Shown in pieces: positions 30,420 through 38,928 of a stretch of 64,000 nucleotides of DNA. The stretch spans positions 1 to 64,000 of the forward strand of contig NZ_CAMFIA010000022.1 of NCBI RefSeq assembly GCF_945952405.1, given 5' to 3'. This DNA is from an uncultured Stenotrophomonas sp. (GTDB lineage Bacteria > Pseudomonadota > Gammaproteobacteria > Xanthomonadales > Xanthomonadaceae). The translations under genes and the position numbers were made by a program. The notes below the pieces were generated by a model. That model searched no databases, was not told the origin of the DNA, and worked only from the letters and a program-made list of their open reading frames with translations. The stretch's first letter is position 1. Each line of letters begins with the position of its first letter.

Positions 30420-30932
30420 TTACTTGACCTCGAACTCCTGCGGCGTTCCGGCCGCCTTGCCATCGACCATGACCTCGGCGCGGTACTTGCCGGCCGGCCA
30501 GCCCTTCGCATTCTTGAACGTGACGTTGGTGGTCTCCGCACCGCTGGCATTCAGGGTGGCGGTCTGTTCGCCCGCCACCTGGCCGTCCTGGAAGGTCAGC
30601 TTGGCGGCGACGCTGGTGTTGTTGGCGGTGCCATCGGTCTTGATCGAGACGATGACATCATCCTTCGGCGCGAACAGGGCGGCCGGAGCGACCGACTTGT
30701 CGGCGGCGGCGGTCTTGCCCACGGTCACGGCGGAGACACTGACCCCGGCGGCTTCCGCCATCGGCGGCGGTGCACCGGTCATCGGCGCCGGTGCGGCCGG
30801 CTCGGCCGGGGCGGTCGCAGCCGGAGCGGCGTTGCTGTCGGTCGACTCTTCCTTCTTCTTGCAACCGACCAGGGCAACGCTGCCCAGCAGGGCGGCGATC
30901 AGGGCGGTCTGGAGCGGGGTGGTCTTGATCAT
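30420..30932 (-). CDS. Predicted lipoprotein with Ala/Pro-rich linker
   Basis: 170 aa. A signal peptide ends in LVGC (about residue 24), followed by KKKEES and an Ala/Pro-rich linker to residue about 60. A compact C-terminal domain, mostly beta-strand-like, ends with GKYRAEVMVDGKAAGTPQEFEVK, resembling an Ig-like or copper-chaperone-like sandwich. No family is recognised. It lies 45 bases downstream of the LysM gene on the same strand, with its own terminator after it. Confidence 0.8.
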   Translation of the reverse strand: MIKTTPLQTALIAALLGSVALVGCKKKEESTDSNAAPAATAPAEPAAPAPMTGAPPPMAEAAGVSVSAVTVGKTAAADKSVAPAALFAPKDDVIVSIKTDGTANNTSVAAKLTFQDGQVAGEQTATLNASGAETTNVTFKNAKGWPAGKYRAEVMVDGKAAGTPQEFEVK

Positions 30933-30977
30933 TCGGGGTTCCTCCCAGGGATTGTCGGACGGCGTTCGATCGCCGGC

Positions 30978-31271
30978 TTACTTCGGCGGCAGTTTCAGGG
31001 TCTGGCCCGGGAAGATCTTGTCCGGGTCGTCGAGCACATCGCGGTTGGCTTCGAAGATCTTCTTCCAGGCGTTGGCGTCGCCCAGGTGCTGCTTGGCGAT
31101 CTTCGACAGCGAATCACCCTTCTGCACGGTGTAGGTGCCGCCGCCGACGATTTCAGCGGTGCTGTCCACCGAAGCGCTGACGCCGGAGAAGTCCGCCTTC
31201 GGCACCTGCTCGGCGGTACTGTCGACGCTGGCACTGACGCCGGAGAAATCGGCTTTCTTCTCGGTACTCAT
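30978..31271 (-). CDS. LysM-domain protein with duplicated N-terminal repeat
   Basis: 97 aa. The N-terminus carries a tandem repeat: KADFSGVSASVDSTAE at residues 6-21 and again at 25-40, followed by a LysM domain (about 44-95: TYTVQKGDSLSKIAKQHLGD). No signal peptide is present. E. coli YgaU/Kbp combines a BON domain with LysM in the cytoplasm; here the BON position is taken by the short repeats. The start ATG gives exactly two repeats. Role unknown; LysM usually binds glycans, but a cytoplasmic K+-responsive role like Kbp is possible (inference). Confidence 0.8.
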   Translation of the reverse strand: MSTEKKADFSGVSASVDSTAEQVPKADFSGVSASVDSTAEIVGGGTYTVQKGDSLSKIAKQHLGDANAWKKIFEANRDVLDDPDKIFPGQTLKLPPK

Positions 31272-31398
31272 CCACAACTCCCGTCTGCATGACTACGTGG
31301 CTCGCACGGTGCCATGACGGTTGTTAAATGGGGATGGTGCAGATGTGAAGCCGCCCCGGGGGGCGGCTGAACAATCGAGGCGTGCAGGCGCCCACGAG

Positions 31399-31460
31399 TG
31401 CCGGCCGCTGGCCGGCAACCGCGAGGAATCTGCCCGCAGGCGCAGCCGGCCAGCGGCCGC
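31399..31460 (+). repeat. REP dimer between LysM gene and queF
   Basis: TGCCGGCC / GGCCGGCA around GCT (31399-31417) and a second GCCGGCC-AGC-GGCCGC element (31445-31460). Same core as the dimer upstream of aceK. Confidence 0.65.
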
Positions 31461-31484
31461 CATTACCGCAACCGCCTGCGGCGG

Positions 31485-32303
31485 TTACTGGCGCAGTTCG
31501 CGGTAGGTTGCGGCCGGGGCGGCGATGCCGGGGCTGGCCCGCCACGGATTGATGTCCAGGCCGCCGCGGCGGGTATAGCGCGCCTCCACTTCCAGCCAGT
31601 GCGGCTGGCAGCGCGCGGACACCTCGCTGAAGATCCGTTCGACACACTGCTCATGGAACTCGGCGTGCTCGCGGTAGCTGACCAGGTACCGCAGCAGGCC
31701 GGCGCGGTCGATCTTCGGCCCGCGGTAACGCAGGCTGACCGTCGCCCAGTCCGGCTGGCCGGTCACCGGGCAGTTGGACTTCAACAGCGCCGAGACCAGC
31801 GTTTCCTCCACCACCTCGCCGGCATCGGCGGCAAGGAAGCCGGCCTGCGGCGGGCCATAGCAGTCGATGTCCAGCTCCAGCCCGTCGATCGACTCACCCA
31901 GTGGCGTCTCGCGCAGGCCCGGCAGGCCGAACTCGACCTGCACCGGCGCACCGGCGCAGGCCGACAGGTCGGCAACGATGCGCGTGCGCAGCGCCTCGGC
32001 GCTGTCGATGCGGGTGCTGTTGAGGGAATTGAGGTACAGCTTGAACGACTTCGATTCGATCAGCCGCGGCGAGGTGCACGGCACCTGCACGGTGGCGACG
32101 GCGACCTGCGGCTTGCCGCGCGGATCGAGCCAGCTCAGCTCGAAGGCATGCCAGCGGTCGTGGCCGACGAACGGCAGCGCGGCGTCATCGAGGCCGATCT
32201 CGGCGCGGGCGCCGCTGCGGGGGATGGGGAACAGCAGGCCGGGATCGTACTGCGACGGGTAACTGACCTCGCGACCGAGGCTGGAATCCTGTGGGGTGTT
32301 CAT
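31485..32303 (-). CDS. queF: QueF: 7-cyano-7-deazaguanine reductase (long type)
   Basis: 272 aa, the two-domain YqcD/long QueF class. The NADPH-binding signature [13 protein letters not shown] lies at 83-95 and the catalytic Cys178 in [12 protein letters not shown]. It reduces preQ0 to preQ1 in queuosine synthesis. Minus-strand gene; downstream is the REP-bearing gap before the LysM gene. Confidence 0.96.
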   Translation of the reverse strand: MNTPQDSSLGREVSYPSQYDPGLLFPIPRSGARAEIGLDDAALPFVGHDRWHAFELSWLDPRGKPQVAVATVQVPCTSPRLIESKSFKLYLNSLNSTRIDSAEALRTRIVADLSACAGAPVQVEFGLPGLRETPLGESIDGLELDIDCYGPPQAGFLAADAGEVVEETLVSALLKSNCPVTGQPDWATVSLRYRGPKIDRAGLLRYLVSYREHAEFHEQCVERIFSEVSARCQPHWLEVEARYTRRGGLDINPWRASPGIAAPAATYRELRQ

Positions 32304-32396
32304 GCTGCTTATTGTATCGCGGCGGGGGCAGGCCTTCGGCCTGCGCGGCCAACGGCGGAGCCCCTCCGTGGTGGTTCAGGGCAGTATCTCGGGGTC

Positions 32397-32500
32397 GGCC
32401 GGGAGGGTGGGTTGGCTGGGGGCCGCTGCAAGTACGTCCATGTAAGCTCGGTCGCCGCATCCATGCGGCTCACGCCCCCAGCCAACCCACCCTCCCGGCC
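32397..32500 (+). repeat. Long inverted repeat, 27-base arms
   Basis: Arms 32397-32423 and 32474-32500 are perfect reverse complements, GC-rich, with a 50-base loop. The loop contains its own small stem CCGCAT / ATGCGG. This is much longer than REP arms. No transposase and no terminal duplication are seen. Confidence 0.8.
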
Positions 32501-32602
32501 ACGGACAATTTCCCGCGCCACCACGGAAAAGATCAGGAAAATCAAGATCAAAAGCAGAAACCGATCCTTCAGAAATTCCTGATATCCGCCATCCACGCCA
32601 GC

Positions 32603-32626
32603 GTGTCGACCAAGGTCGACACCTAC
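32603..32626 (-). repeat. SMAG-type REP palindrome
   Basis: GTGTCGACC / GGTCGACAC with a two-base loop, followed by CTAC, the reverse of a GTAG header. It lies between the two long hairpins. Confidence 0.75.
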
Positions 32627-32649
32627 CAACAGCCGCGTGAACCTGTCGG

Positions 32650-32755
32650 GGGCGGGGCGGTGTGGGCCTGCAGGACCGTTGGCGCCATGGATGGCGCCAT
32701 CGAGCCCCCATGGACGGGTTTACGGCGTGTCCTGCAGGCCCACACTGCCCCGCCC
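32650..32755 (+). repeat. Long inverted repeat, 26-base arms
   Basis: Arms 32650-32675 and 32730-32755 pair throughout with one G-U. The loop of 54 bases contains TGGCGCCA / TGGCGCCA around TGGA. Same overall design as the first hairpin 230 bases to the left but different sequence. Confidence 0.78.
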
Positions 32756-32838
32756 AACCAGCAGAAATCCAGCACTGCTTTTGCCGTTGACCTTGCCCTT
32801 GCTTCGGCGGGTGCAGGGCGCAGCCCTGCCGCAAACCC

Positions 32839-34158
32839 TCACCCCGCCGGGGTGCCGGCGCCGTGCAGGTAATCCAGGCTCACCTGCAGCAGCGCACGCA
32901 GGCCCACGTCCAGTGCCTTTTCATCCAGCAGGAACTTCGGTGAATGGTTGGCCGGTGCCGTCGCCGGATCGATGCCGACGCGGGTGGAGCCCACGAAGAA
33001 GAACATGCCCGGCACCTCCTTCGCGTACAGCGAGAAGTCCTCCGCGCCCATCTGCAACGGCGGCTCGTACACGTTGTCCTTGCCTACCACCGCCTGCAGG
33101 CTCGGCAGCATCTTCGCCGTCAGCGCCGGATCATTCACCGTGGCCGGGTTGCCTTCCGACTCGTAGATGTCGGTCACCGCCTTCGCCCCGTGCGCGGCGG
33201 CCGTGTGTTCGGCCACGTTGCGCAGGTCGGCGAAGATCTGCTGACGCATGCCTTCGTCGAAGGTGCGGATGGTGCCGACCATTTCCACTTCGTCGGGAAT
33301 GATGTTGTAGCGGATGCCACCGTTGATCGCACCGAAGGTCAGCACCGCCGGTTGCTTGGACAGGTTGGCGCGGCGGCTGACGATGGTCTGCGCGGTGCCG
33401 ACCAGATCGGCGGTGGCAACGATTGGATCAACGCCGTTCCACGGTGCCGAGCCGTGCGTCTGGCGACCGATCACCTTGATACCGAAACGGTCCGAAGCCG
33501 CCATCAGCGGGCCGCCGCGCACCGCGATCTGCCCCGCCTGCACGCTGGAGAACACATGCAGTCCGAACACGGCCTCGGGCTTGAAATCGGCGAACAGCCC
33601 TTCCTTCAGCATCAAGGCGGCACCGCCCTCTTCCGGCGGCGGCGCTCCTTCCTCGGCCGGCTGGAAGATCAGCATCACCTGGCCCGGCAGGTCCTTCTTC
33701 ATCGATACCAGCGCTTCAGCCACCCCGAGCAGGGTGGCGGTGTGCGCGTCATGACCACAGGCATGCATCACGCCCACGGTCTGGCCGCGGTACTGGTCGG
33801 TGGCCTTGGAGGCGAACGGCAGGCCGGTCTGCTCGGTCACCGGCAGTGCATCCATGTCCGCGCGCAGGGCGATCTTCGGGCCCGGCTTGCCGCCTTCGAT
33901 GATCGCCACCACGCCGTGGTGGGCAATGCCGGTCTTCGGCTTCAGGCCCATCGCGCGCAGGCGCTTGGCGACCTCGGCCGAGGTGCGCGCCTCGCGGTTG
34001 GACAACTCCGGATGCTGGTGGAAATCACGCCGCCATTCGACCACCCGCGCCTGCAGCCGCTGTGCGGCGGCGGTCACTTCCGGACGTTCCCCGTCCTGGG
34101 CGTGGGCAAGGGCCGGCAGGGCCAGCAGCAGGGCGGACAGCAGCAGCGAACGGCGCAT
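32839..34158 (-). CDS. Exported M20 amidohydrolase
   Basis: 439 aa. A Sec signal peptide (MRRSLLLSALLLALPALAHA) precedes an M20D-type amidohydrolase (hippurate/IAA-amino-acid hydrolase-like): RADMDALPV, MHACGHDAHTA metal ligands, FQPAEEG catalytic Glu, and a dimerisation insert with HGSAPWNGVDP. The ATG with GGAG six bases upstream is a clear start. It would hydrolyse N-acyl or amide substrates in the periplasm; the actual substrate is unknown. It diverges from the RND pump operon. Confidence 0.92.
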   Translation of the reverse strand: MRRSLLLSALLLALPALAHAQDGERPEVTAAAQRLQARVVEWRRDFHQHPELSNREARTSAEVAKRLRAMGLKPKTGIAHHGVVAIIEGGKPGPKIALRADMDALPVTEQTGLPFASKATDQYRGQTVGVMHACGHDAHTATLLGVAEALVSMKKDLPGQVMLIFQPAEEGAPPPEEGGAALMLKEGLFADFKPEAVFGLHVFSSVQAGQIAVRGGPLMAASDRFGIKVIGRQTHGSAPWNGVDPIVATADLVGTAQTIVSRRANLSKQPAVLTFGAINGGIRYNIIPDEVEMVGTIRTFDEGMRQQIFADLRNVAEHTAAAHGAKAVTDIYESEGNPATVNDPALTAKMLPSLQAVVGKDNVYEPPLQMGAEDFSLYAKEVPGMFFFVGSTRVGIDPATAPANHSPKFLLDEKALDVGLRALLQVSLDYLHGAGTPAG

Positions 34159-34344
34159 CGCAATCTCCACGGCAAAGGGTTCCAGCTGAATGTAGGGCAA
34201 CACTGCGGCCACGGGAACCTCCGCGGCTGGATCCGGTCTTAGCGCCCGTCCCATCCGTCATGCAGGAAACGTGATGTGGCACAGGTATGCTTTGCGCATT
34301 GCCCCCGGGGTCCCGCCCGGTCCAGCCCTCTTGGAGTCCTCGTA

Positions 34345-35589
34345 ATGTCACGTGTTTGGAAGATCGTGCTGCTGGTCGTGGCGGTACTGGTGCTGGCCGT
34401 GGTCGGCCTGCGCGTCATCGGCGGAGGCAAGGACAAGGCTGGAAAACCCGCTGCAGGCGCGCGCCAGGGCGGCGAAGACCCGGATGCAGGCCCGGTCCCG
34501 GTGACCGTGGTCGACGCCACGCGCCAGGACGTGCCGGTGTATGCCAGCGCACTGGGCACGGTGACCGCGATGAACACTGTTACGGTCAGTCCGCAGGTCG
34601 GCGGCCAGTTGATGAGCCTGAATTTCCGCGAAGGCCAGGAAGTGAAGCAGGGCGATGTGCTGGCGGTGATCGATCCGCGCACCGCGCAGGCCAGCTATGA
34701 CCAGGCTGCGGCGGCCAAGCGCCAGAACGAGGCGCTGCTGGCCACCGCACGCTCCAACTTCCAGCGCTCGAACGCGCCGGAGTATCGCCAGTACGTCGCC
34801 AAGACCGATCTGGATACACAACGAAACCAAGTGGCACAGTACGAAAGCGCAGTGGCCGCCAACGAGGCCAGCATGCGTTCGGCGCAGGTGCAGCTGCAGT
34901 ACACCAAGGTCACCGCACCGATCTCCGGCATTGCCGGCATCCGTGCGGTCGACGCCGGCAACGTGGTCAACGCCGGCACCGCGCTGGTCACCCTGACCCA
35001 GATCCATCCGATCCACGTGCTGTTCAACCTGCCCGAGCGCCAGCTCGGCGATGTGCGCCAGGCGCAGGCCGCCGGCACGGTGCCGGTGGCAGCGCTGGAC
35101 CGCGCCGATTCGCATGTGCTGTCCGGCGACGGCAAGCTCGACGTGGTCGACAACCTGATCAGCGCCGACAGCGGCACGTTCAAGGCACGCGCCCTGTTCG
35201 ACAACACCGACAACGGCCTGTGGCCGGGCCAGTTCGTCAACGTGCGCATGCAGCTGCGCACCATCGGCGGCGGCGTGGTGATCCCGACCCAGGCGGTGCT
35301 GCGTGGCCCGGACGGCGAATACGTCTATGTGGTGCAGGGCGACAACACGGTGAAGATGCAGACCGTGCGCAGCGGCGTGGAAGTCGGCGACAGCCAGGTG
35401 CAGATCGCCGAAGGCCTGAAGGGCGGCGAGCGCGTGGTCAGCGAGGGCCAGTTCCGCCTGAAGCCGGGCAGCAAGGTCACCGCGCTGAAGCCGGGCGAGA
35501 CCCCGGCCGCGCCGACCGAGGCCGAACTGAAGGCCGCCGAGCAGAAGAACGCGGGCGGCGGTGGCCGTCGTGGTGGTGGCCCGCGCTGA
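34345..35589 (+). CDS. RND pump membrane-fusion protein (MdtA-like)
   Basis: 414 aa. An N-terminal helix (about 6-27) is followed by a lipoyl/barrel-sandwich region (VTVSPQVGGQLMSLNFREGQEVKQGDVL), an alpha-hairpin (about 110-180), and the beta-barrel and membrane-proximal domains (VVIPTQAVLRGPDGEYVYV). The C-terminus is Gly/Arg-rich. It links inner-membrane pumps to the outer-membrane channel. Start ATG after TTGGAG. First gene of an MdtABC-type set; two different pump proteins follow, as in MdtBC. Confidence 0.93.
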   Translation: MSRVWKIVLLVVAVLVLAVVGLRVIGGGKDKAGKPAAGARQGGEDPDAGPVPVTVVDATRQDVPVYASALGTVTAMNTVTVSPQVGGQLMSLNFREGQEVKQGDVLAVIDPRTAQASYDQAAAAKRQNEALLATARSNFQRSNAPEYRQYVAKTDLDTQRNQVAQYESAVAANEASMRSAQVQLQYTKVTAPISGIAGIRAVDAGNVVNAGTALVTLTQIHPIHVLFNLPERQLGDVRQAQAAGTVPVAALDRADSHVLSGDGKLDVVDNLISADSGTFKARALFDNTDNGLWPGQFVNVRMQLRTIGGGVVIPTQAVLRGPDGEYVYVVQGDNTVKMQTVRSGVEVGDSQVQIAEGLKGGERVVSEGQFRLKPGSKVTALKPGETPAAPTEAELKAAEQKNAGGGGRRGGGPR

Positions 35590-35663
35590 GCGCAGGCCAC
35601 TGACCCTCCCCGCGCCGGCATCCCTGCCGGCGCCGACATTGAAGTGCCAGCAAGGATCAGTCC

Positions 35664-38600
35664 GTGGGCTTTTCGACGATCTTCATCCGCCGCCCGATCG
35701 CCACCTCGCTGTTGATGGCGGGCCTGTTGCTGCTCGGCATCCTCGGTTACCGCAAGCTGCCGGTGTCGGCGCTGCCGGAAATCGATGCCCCCAGCCTGGT
35801 GGTCACCACCCAGTACCCCGGCGCCAACGCCACCACCATGGCCTCGCTGGTCACCACGCCACTGGAGCGCCAGTTCGGGCAGATCTCCGGGCTGGAACTG
35901 ATGACCTCCGACTCGTCGGCCGGGTTGTCGACGATCATCCTGCAGTTCTCGATGGACCGCGACATCGACATTGCCGCGCAGGACGTGCAGGCGGCGATCC
36001 GCCAGGCCACCCTGCCCTCGTCGCTGCCATACCAGCCGGTCTACAACCGGGTGAACCCGGCCGATGCGGCCATCGTCACCCTCAAGCTGACCTCCGACAC
36101 GCGCCCGCTGCGCGACGTCAACAACTACGCCGACTCGATCCTGGCCCAGCGCCTGTCACAGGTGCAGGGCGTGGGCCTGGTCTCGATCGCCGGCAACGTG
36201 CGCCCGGCCGTGCGCATCCAGGTCAACCCGGCGCAGCTGTCGAACATGGGCCTGACCCTGGAACAGCTGCGCAGCGCGCTGACCCAGGCCAACGTCAACG
36301 CACCCAAGGGCTCGTTGAACGGCAAGACCCAGTCCTACAGCATCGGCACCAACGACCAGCTGGCCAGCGCCGCCGAGTACCGCGACACCATCATCAGCTA
36401 CAAGAACGGCCGCCCGGTGCGGCTGTCGGACGTGGCCGAGGTGGTCGATGGCGTGGAGAACGACCAGCTGGCCGCCTGGGCCGATGGCAAGCCGGCGGTG
36501 CTGCTGGAAGTGCGCCGCCAGCCCGGCGCCAACATCGTGCAGACCGTCGAGCGCATCCGCGCGATTTTGCCGCAGCTGCAGGGCGTGCTGCCGGCCGACG
36601 TGCACCTGGAGATCTTCAACGACCGCACCGAGACCATCCGCGCATCGGTGCATGAAGTGCAGTTCACCCTGATCCTCACCATCGGCCTGGTGGTGGCGGT
36701 GATCTTCGTGTTCCTGCGCCGCCTGTGGGCCACGATCATTCCCTCGGTGGCGGTGCCGCTGTCGCTGGCCGGCACCTTCGCGGTGATGGCCTTCGCCGGC
36801 ATGTCGCTGGACAACCTTTCGCTGATGGCGCTGGTGGTCGCCACCGGCTTCGTGGTCGACGATGCGATCGTGATGATCGAGAACATCGTGCGCTACATCG
36901 AGCAGGGCAAGAGCGGCAAGGAAGCGGCCGAGATCGGTGCGCGCCAGATCGGCTTCACCGTGCTGTCGCTGACCGTCTCGCTGGTGGCGGTGTTCCTGCC
37001 GCTGCTGTTGATGCCCGGCGTCACCGGCCGCCTGTTCCACGAGTTCGCGTGGGTGCTGAGCATCGCGGTGGTGCTGTCGATGCTGATCTCGCTGACGCTC
37101 ACTCCGATGATGTGCGCCTACCTGCTCAAGCCCGATGCCCTGCCCGAGGGCGAGGATGCGCATGAGCGTGCGGCCGCCGCCGGCAAGCAGAACCTGTGGA
37201 CGCGCACCGTCGGCCTGTACGAGCACAGCCTGGACTGGGTGCTCGGCCACCAGCGCCTGACCCTGGCCGTGGCCGCAGGCGCGCTGGTGCTGACCGTGCT
37301 GCTGTACGTGCTGATTCCCAAGGGCCTGCTGCCCGAGCAGGACACCGGCCTGATCACCGGCGTGGTCCAGGCTGACCAGAACATCGCGTTCCCGCAGATG
37401 GAGCAGCGCACCAAGCAGGTCGCCGAAGCACTGCGCAAGGACCCGGACGTGACCGGCGTGTCCGCCTTCATCGGCGCCGGCAGCATGAATCCCACGCTCA
37501 ACCAGGGCCAGCTGTCGATCGTGCTGAAGGAGCGCAGCCAGCGCGACGGGCTGGAGCAGATCCTACCCCGCCTGCAGAACGCGGTGGCCGGCATTCCGGG
37601 CGTTGCGCTGTACCTGAAGCCGGTGCAGGACGTGACCCTGGATACCCGCGTGGCCGCCACCGAGTACCAGTATTCGCTGTCGGACGTGGACAGTGATGAA
37701 GTGGCCCGCCAGGCCACGCGCCTGACCGATGCGCTGCGCAAGCGCCCGGAACTGGCCGATGTCGACAACAACCTGTCCAACCAGGGCCGCGCCCTGGAGC
37801 TGAACATCGACCGCGACAAGGCCAGCGTGCTGGGCGTGCCGATGCAGACCATCGACGACACGCTCTACGATGCGTTCGGCCAGCGCCAGATCTCGACCAT
37901 CTTCACCGAGCTCAACCAGTACCGCGTGGTGCTGGAAGTGGCGCCGGAGTTCCGCACCAGCACCGCACTGATGGAGCAGCTGGCGGTCGCCTCCAACGGT
38001 GCCGGCGCACTGACCGGCACCAATGCCACCAGCTTCGGCCAGGTCACCTCGTCCAACTCGTCGACCGCCACCGGCATCGGCGCGCAGAACACCGGCATCA
38101 CGGTCGGTGCCGGCAACATCATCCCGCTGTCGGCGCTGGCCGAGGGCAAGGTCAGCAGCGCCCCCCTGGTGGTCAGCCACCAGCAGCAGCTGCCAGCGGT
38201 GACGGTCTCGTTCAACGTGGCACCGGGCTATTCGCTGTCCGAAGCCGTGCGCGCGATCCAGGAAACCAAGGACAGCCTGGACATGCCGAGCCACCTGCAT
38301 GCCGAGTTCATCGGCAAGGCGGCCGAGTTCACCGGCAGCCAGACCGACGTGGTGTGGCTGCTGCTGGCTTCGCTGGTGGTGATCTACATCGTGCTGGGCG
38401 TGCTGTACGAAAGCTACATCCACCCGATCACGATCATCTCCACGCTGCCGCCGGCTGGCGTCGGCGCGCTGCTGGCGCTGATGCTGTGCGGGCTGAGCCT
38501 GTCGGTGGACGGCATCGTCGGCATCGTGCTGCTGATCGGCATCGTCAAGAAGAACGGCATCATGATGGTGGACTTCGCGATCGAGGCACGCCGTGCCGGT

Positions 38601-38897
38601 GCCAATGCGCATGAAGCGATCCGCCGCGCCTGCCTGCTGCGCTTCCGCCCGATCATGATGACCACCGCCGCGGCCATGCTCGGCGCGCTGCCGCTGGCAC
38701 TGGGCACCGGCATCGGCTCGGAACTGCGCCGACCGCTCGGCATCGCCATTGTCGGCGGCCTGCTGTTGTCGCAGCTGGTGACCCTGTACACCACGCCGGT
38801 GATCTACCTGTACATGGAGCGCTTCTCCGAATGGCTGGCGCGCCGCCGCGAACAGCGCGCCCTGCGCAATGGTTCGCTGCAGGAGCCGCAGGCATGA
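35664..38897 (+). CDS. RND inner-membrane pump subunit (MdtB-like)
   Basis: 1077 aa from GTG. Twelve membrane helices in the RND pattern: TM1 FIRRPIATSLLMAGLLLLG, the proton-relay region with VVATGFVVDDAIVMIEN (GxxxDDAIVMIEN), and two large periplasmic loops with porter domains. It forms, with the following protein, a heteromultimeric pump of the MdtBC type for drugs, bile salts or metal chelates. It begins 74 bases after the fusion-protein gene. Confidence 0.94.
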   Translation: MGFSTIFIRRPIATSLLMAGLLLLGILGYRKLPVSALPEIDAPSLVVTTQYPGANATTMASLVTTPLERQFGQISGLELMTSDSSAGLSTIILQFSMDRDIDIAAQDVQAAIRQATLPSSLPYQPVYNRVNPADAAIVTLKLTSDTRPLRDVNNYADSILAQRLSQVQGVGLVSIAGNVRPAVRIQVNPAQLSNMGLTLEQLRSALTQANVNAPKGSLNGKTQSYSIGTNDQLASAAEYRDTIISYKNGRPVRLSDVAEVVDGVENDQLAAWADGKPAVLLEVRRQPGANIVQTVERIRAILPQLQGVLPADVHLEIFNDRTETIRASVHEVQFTLILTIGLVVAVIFVFLRRLWATIIPSVAVPLSLAGTFAVMAFAGMSLDNLSLMALVVATGFVVDDAIVMIENIVRYIEQGKSGKEAAEIGARQIGFTVLSLTVSLVAVFLPLLLMPGVTGRLFHEFAWVLSIAVVLSMLISLTLTPMMCAYLLKPDALPEGEDAHERAAAAGKQNLWTRTVGLYEHSLDWVLGHQRLTLAVAAGALVLTVLLYVLIPKGLLPEQDTGLITGVVQADQNIAFPQMEQRTKQVAEALRKDPDVTGVSAFIGAGSMNPTLNQGQLSIVLKERSQRDGLEQILPRLQNAVAGIPGVALYLKPVQDVTLDTRVAATEYQYSLSDVDSDEVARQATRLTDALRKRPELADVDNNLSNQGRALELNIDRDKASVLGVPMQTIDDTLYDAFGQRQISTIFTELNQYRVVLEVAPEFRTSTALMEQLAVASNGAGALTGTNATSFGQVTSSNSSTATGIGAQNTGITVGAGNIIPLSALAEGKVSSAPLVVSHQQQLPAVTVSFNVAPGYSLSEAVRAIQETKDSLDMPSHLHAEFIGKAAEFTGSQTDVVWLLLASLVVIYIVLGVLYESYIHPITIISTLPPAGVGALLALMLCGLSLSVDGIVGIVLLIGIVKKNGIMMVDFAIEARRAGANAHEAIRRACLLRFRPIMMTTAAAMLGALPLALGTGIGSELRRPLGIAIVGGLLLSQLVTLYTTPVIYLYMERFSEWLARRREQRALRNGSLQEPQA

Positions 38898-38928
38898 TTC
38901 CCGCCCCGCTGCTGCGGGGGGCCGCACG

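Larger units (their letters stand above)
32304..32838. repeat. 535-base repeat-rich intergenic region with two long hairpins
   Basis: No gene. It holds a hairpin with perfect 27-base arms (32397-32423 / 32474-32500), a SMAG palindrome (32603-32626), and a second hairpin with 26-base arms, one of them a G-U pair (32650-32675 / 32730-32755). Spacer elements between them (GGCCAACGGCGGAGCCCCT, AAGATCAAAAGC, CTGTCGGGGG) recur at 48500-48726. Loops are about 50 bases and contain smaller stems. A poor open frame reads across but has no coding character. Confidence 0.75.

Noticed and set aside
32397..32755. Insertion sequence with terminal inverted repeats
   Set aside because: No transposase frame between the arms, loops only about 50 bases, no target duplication seen.
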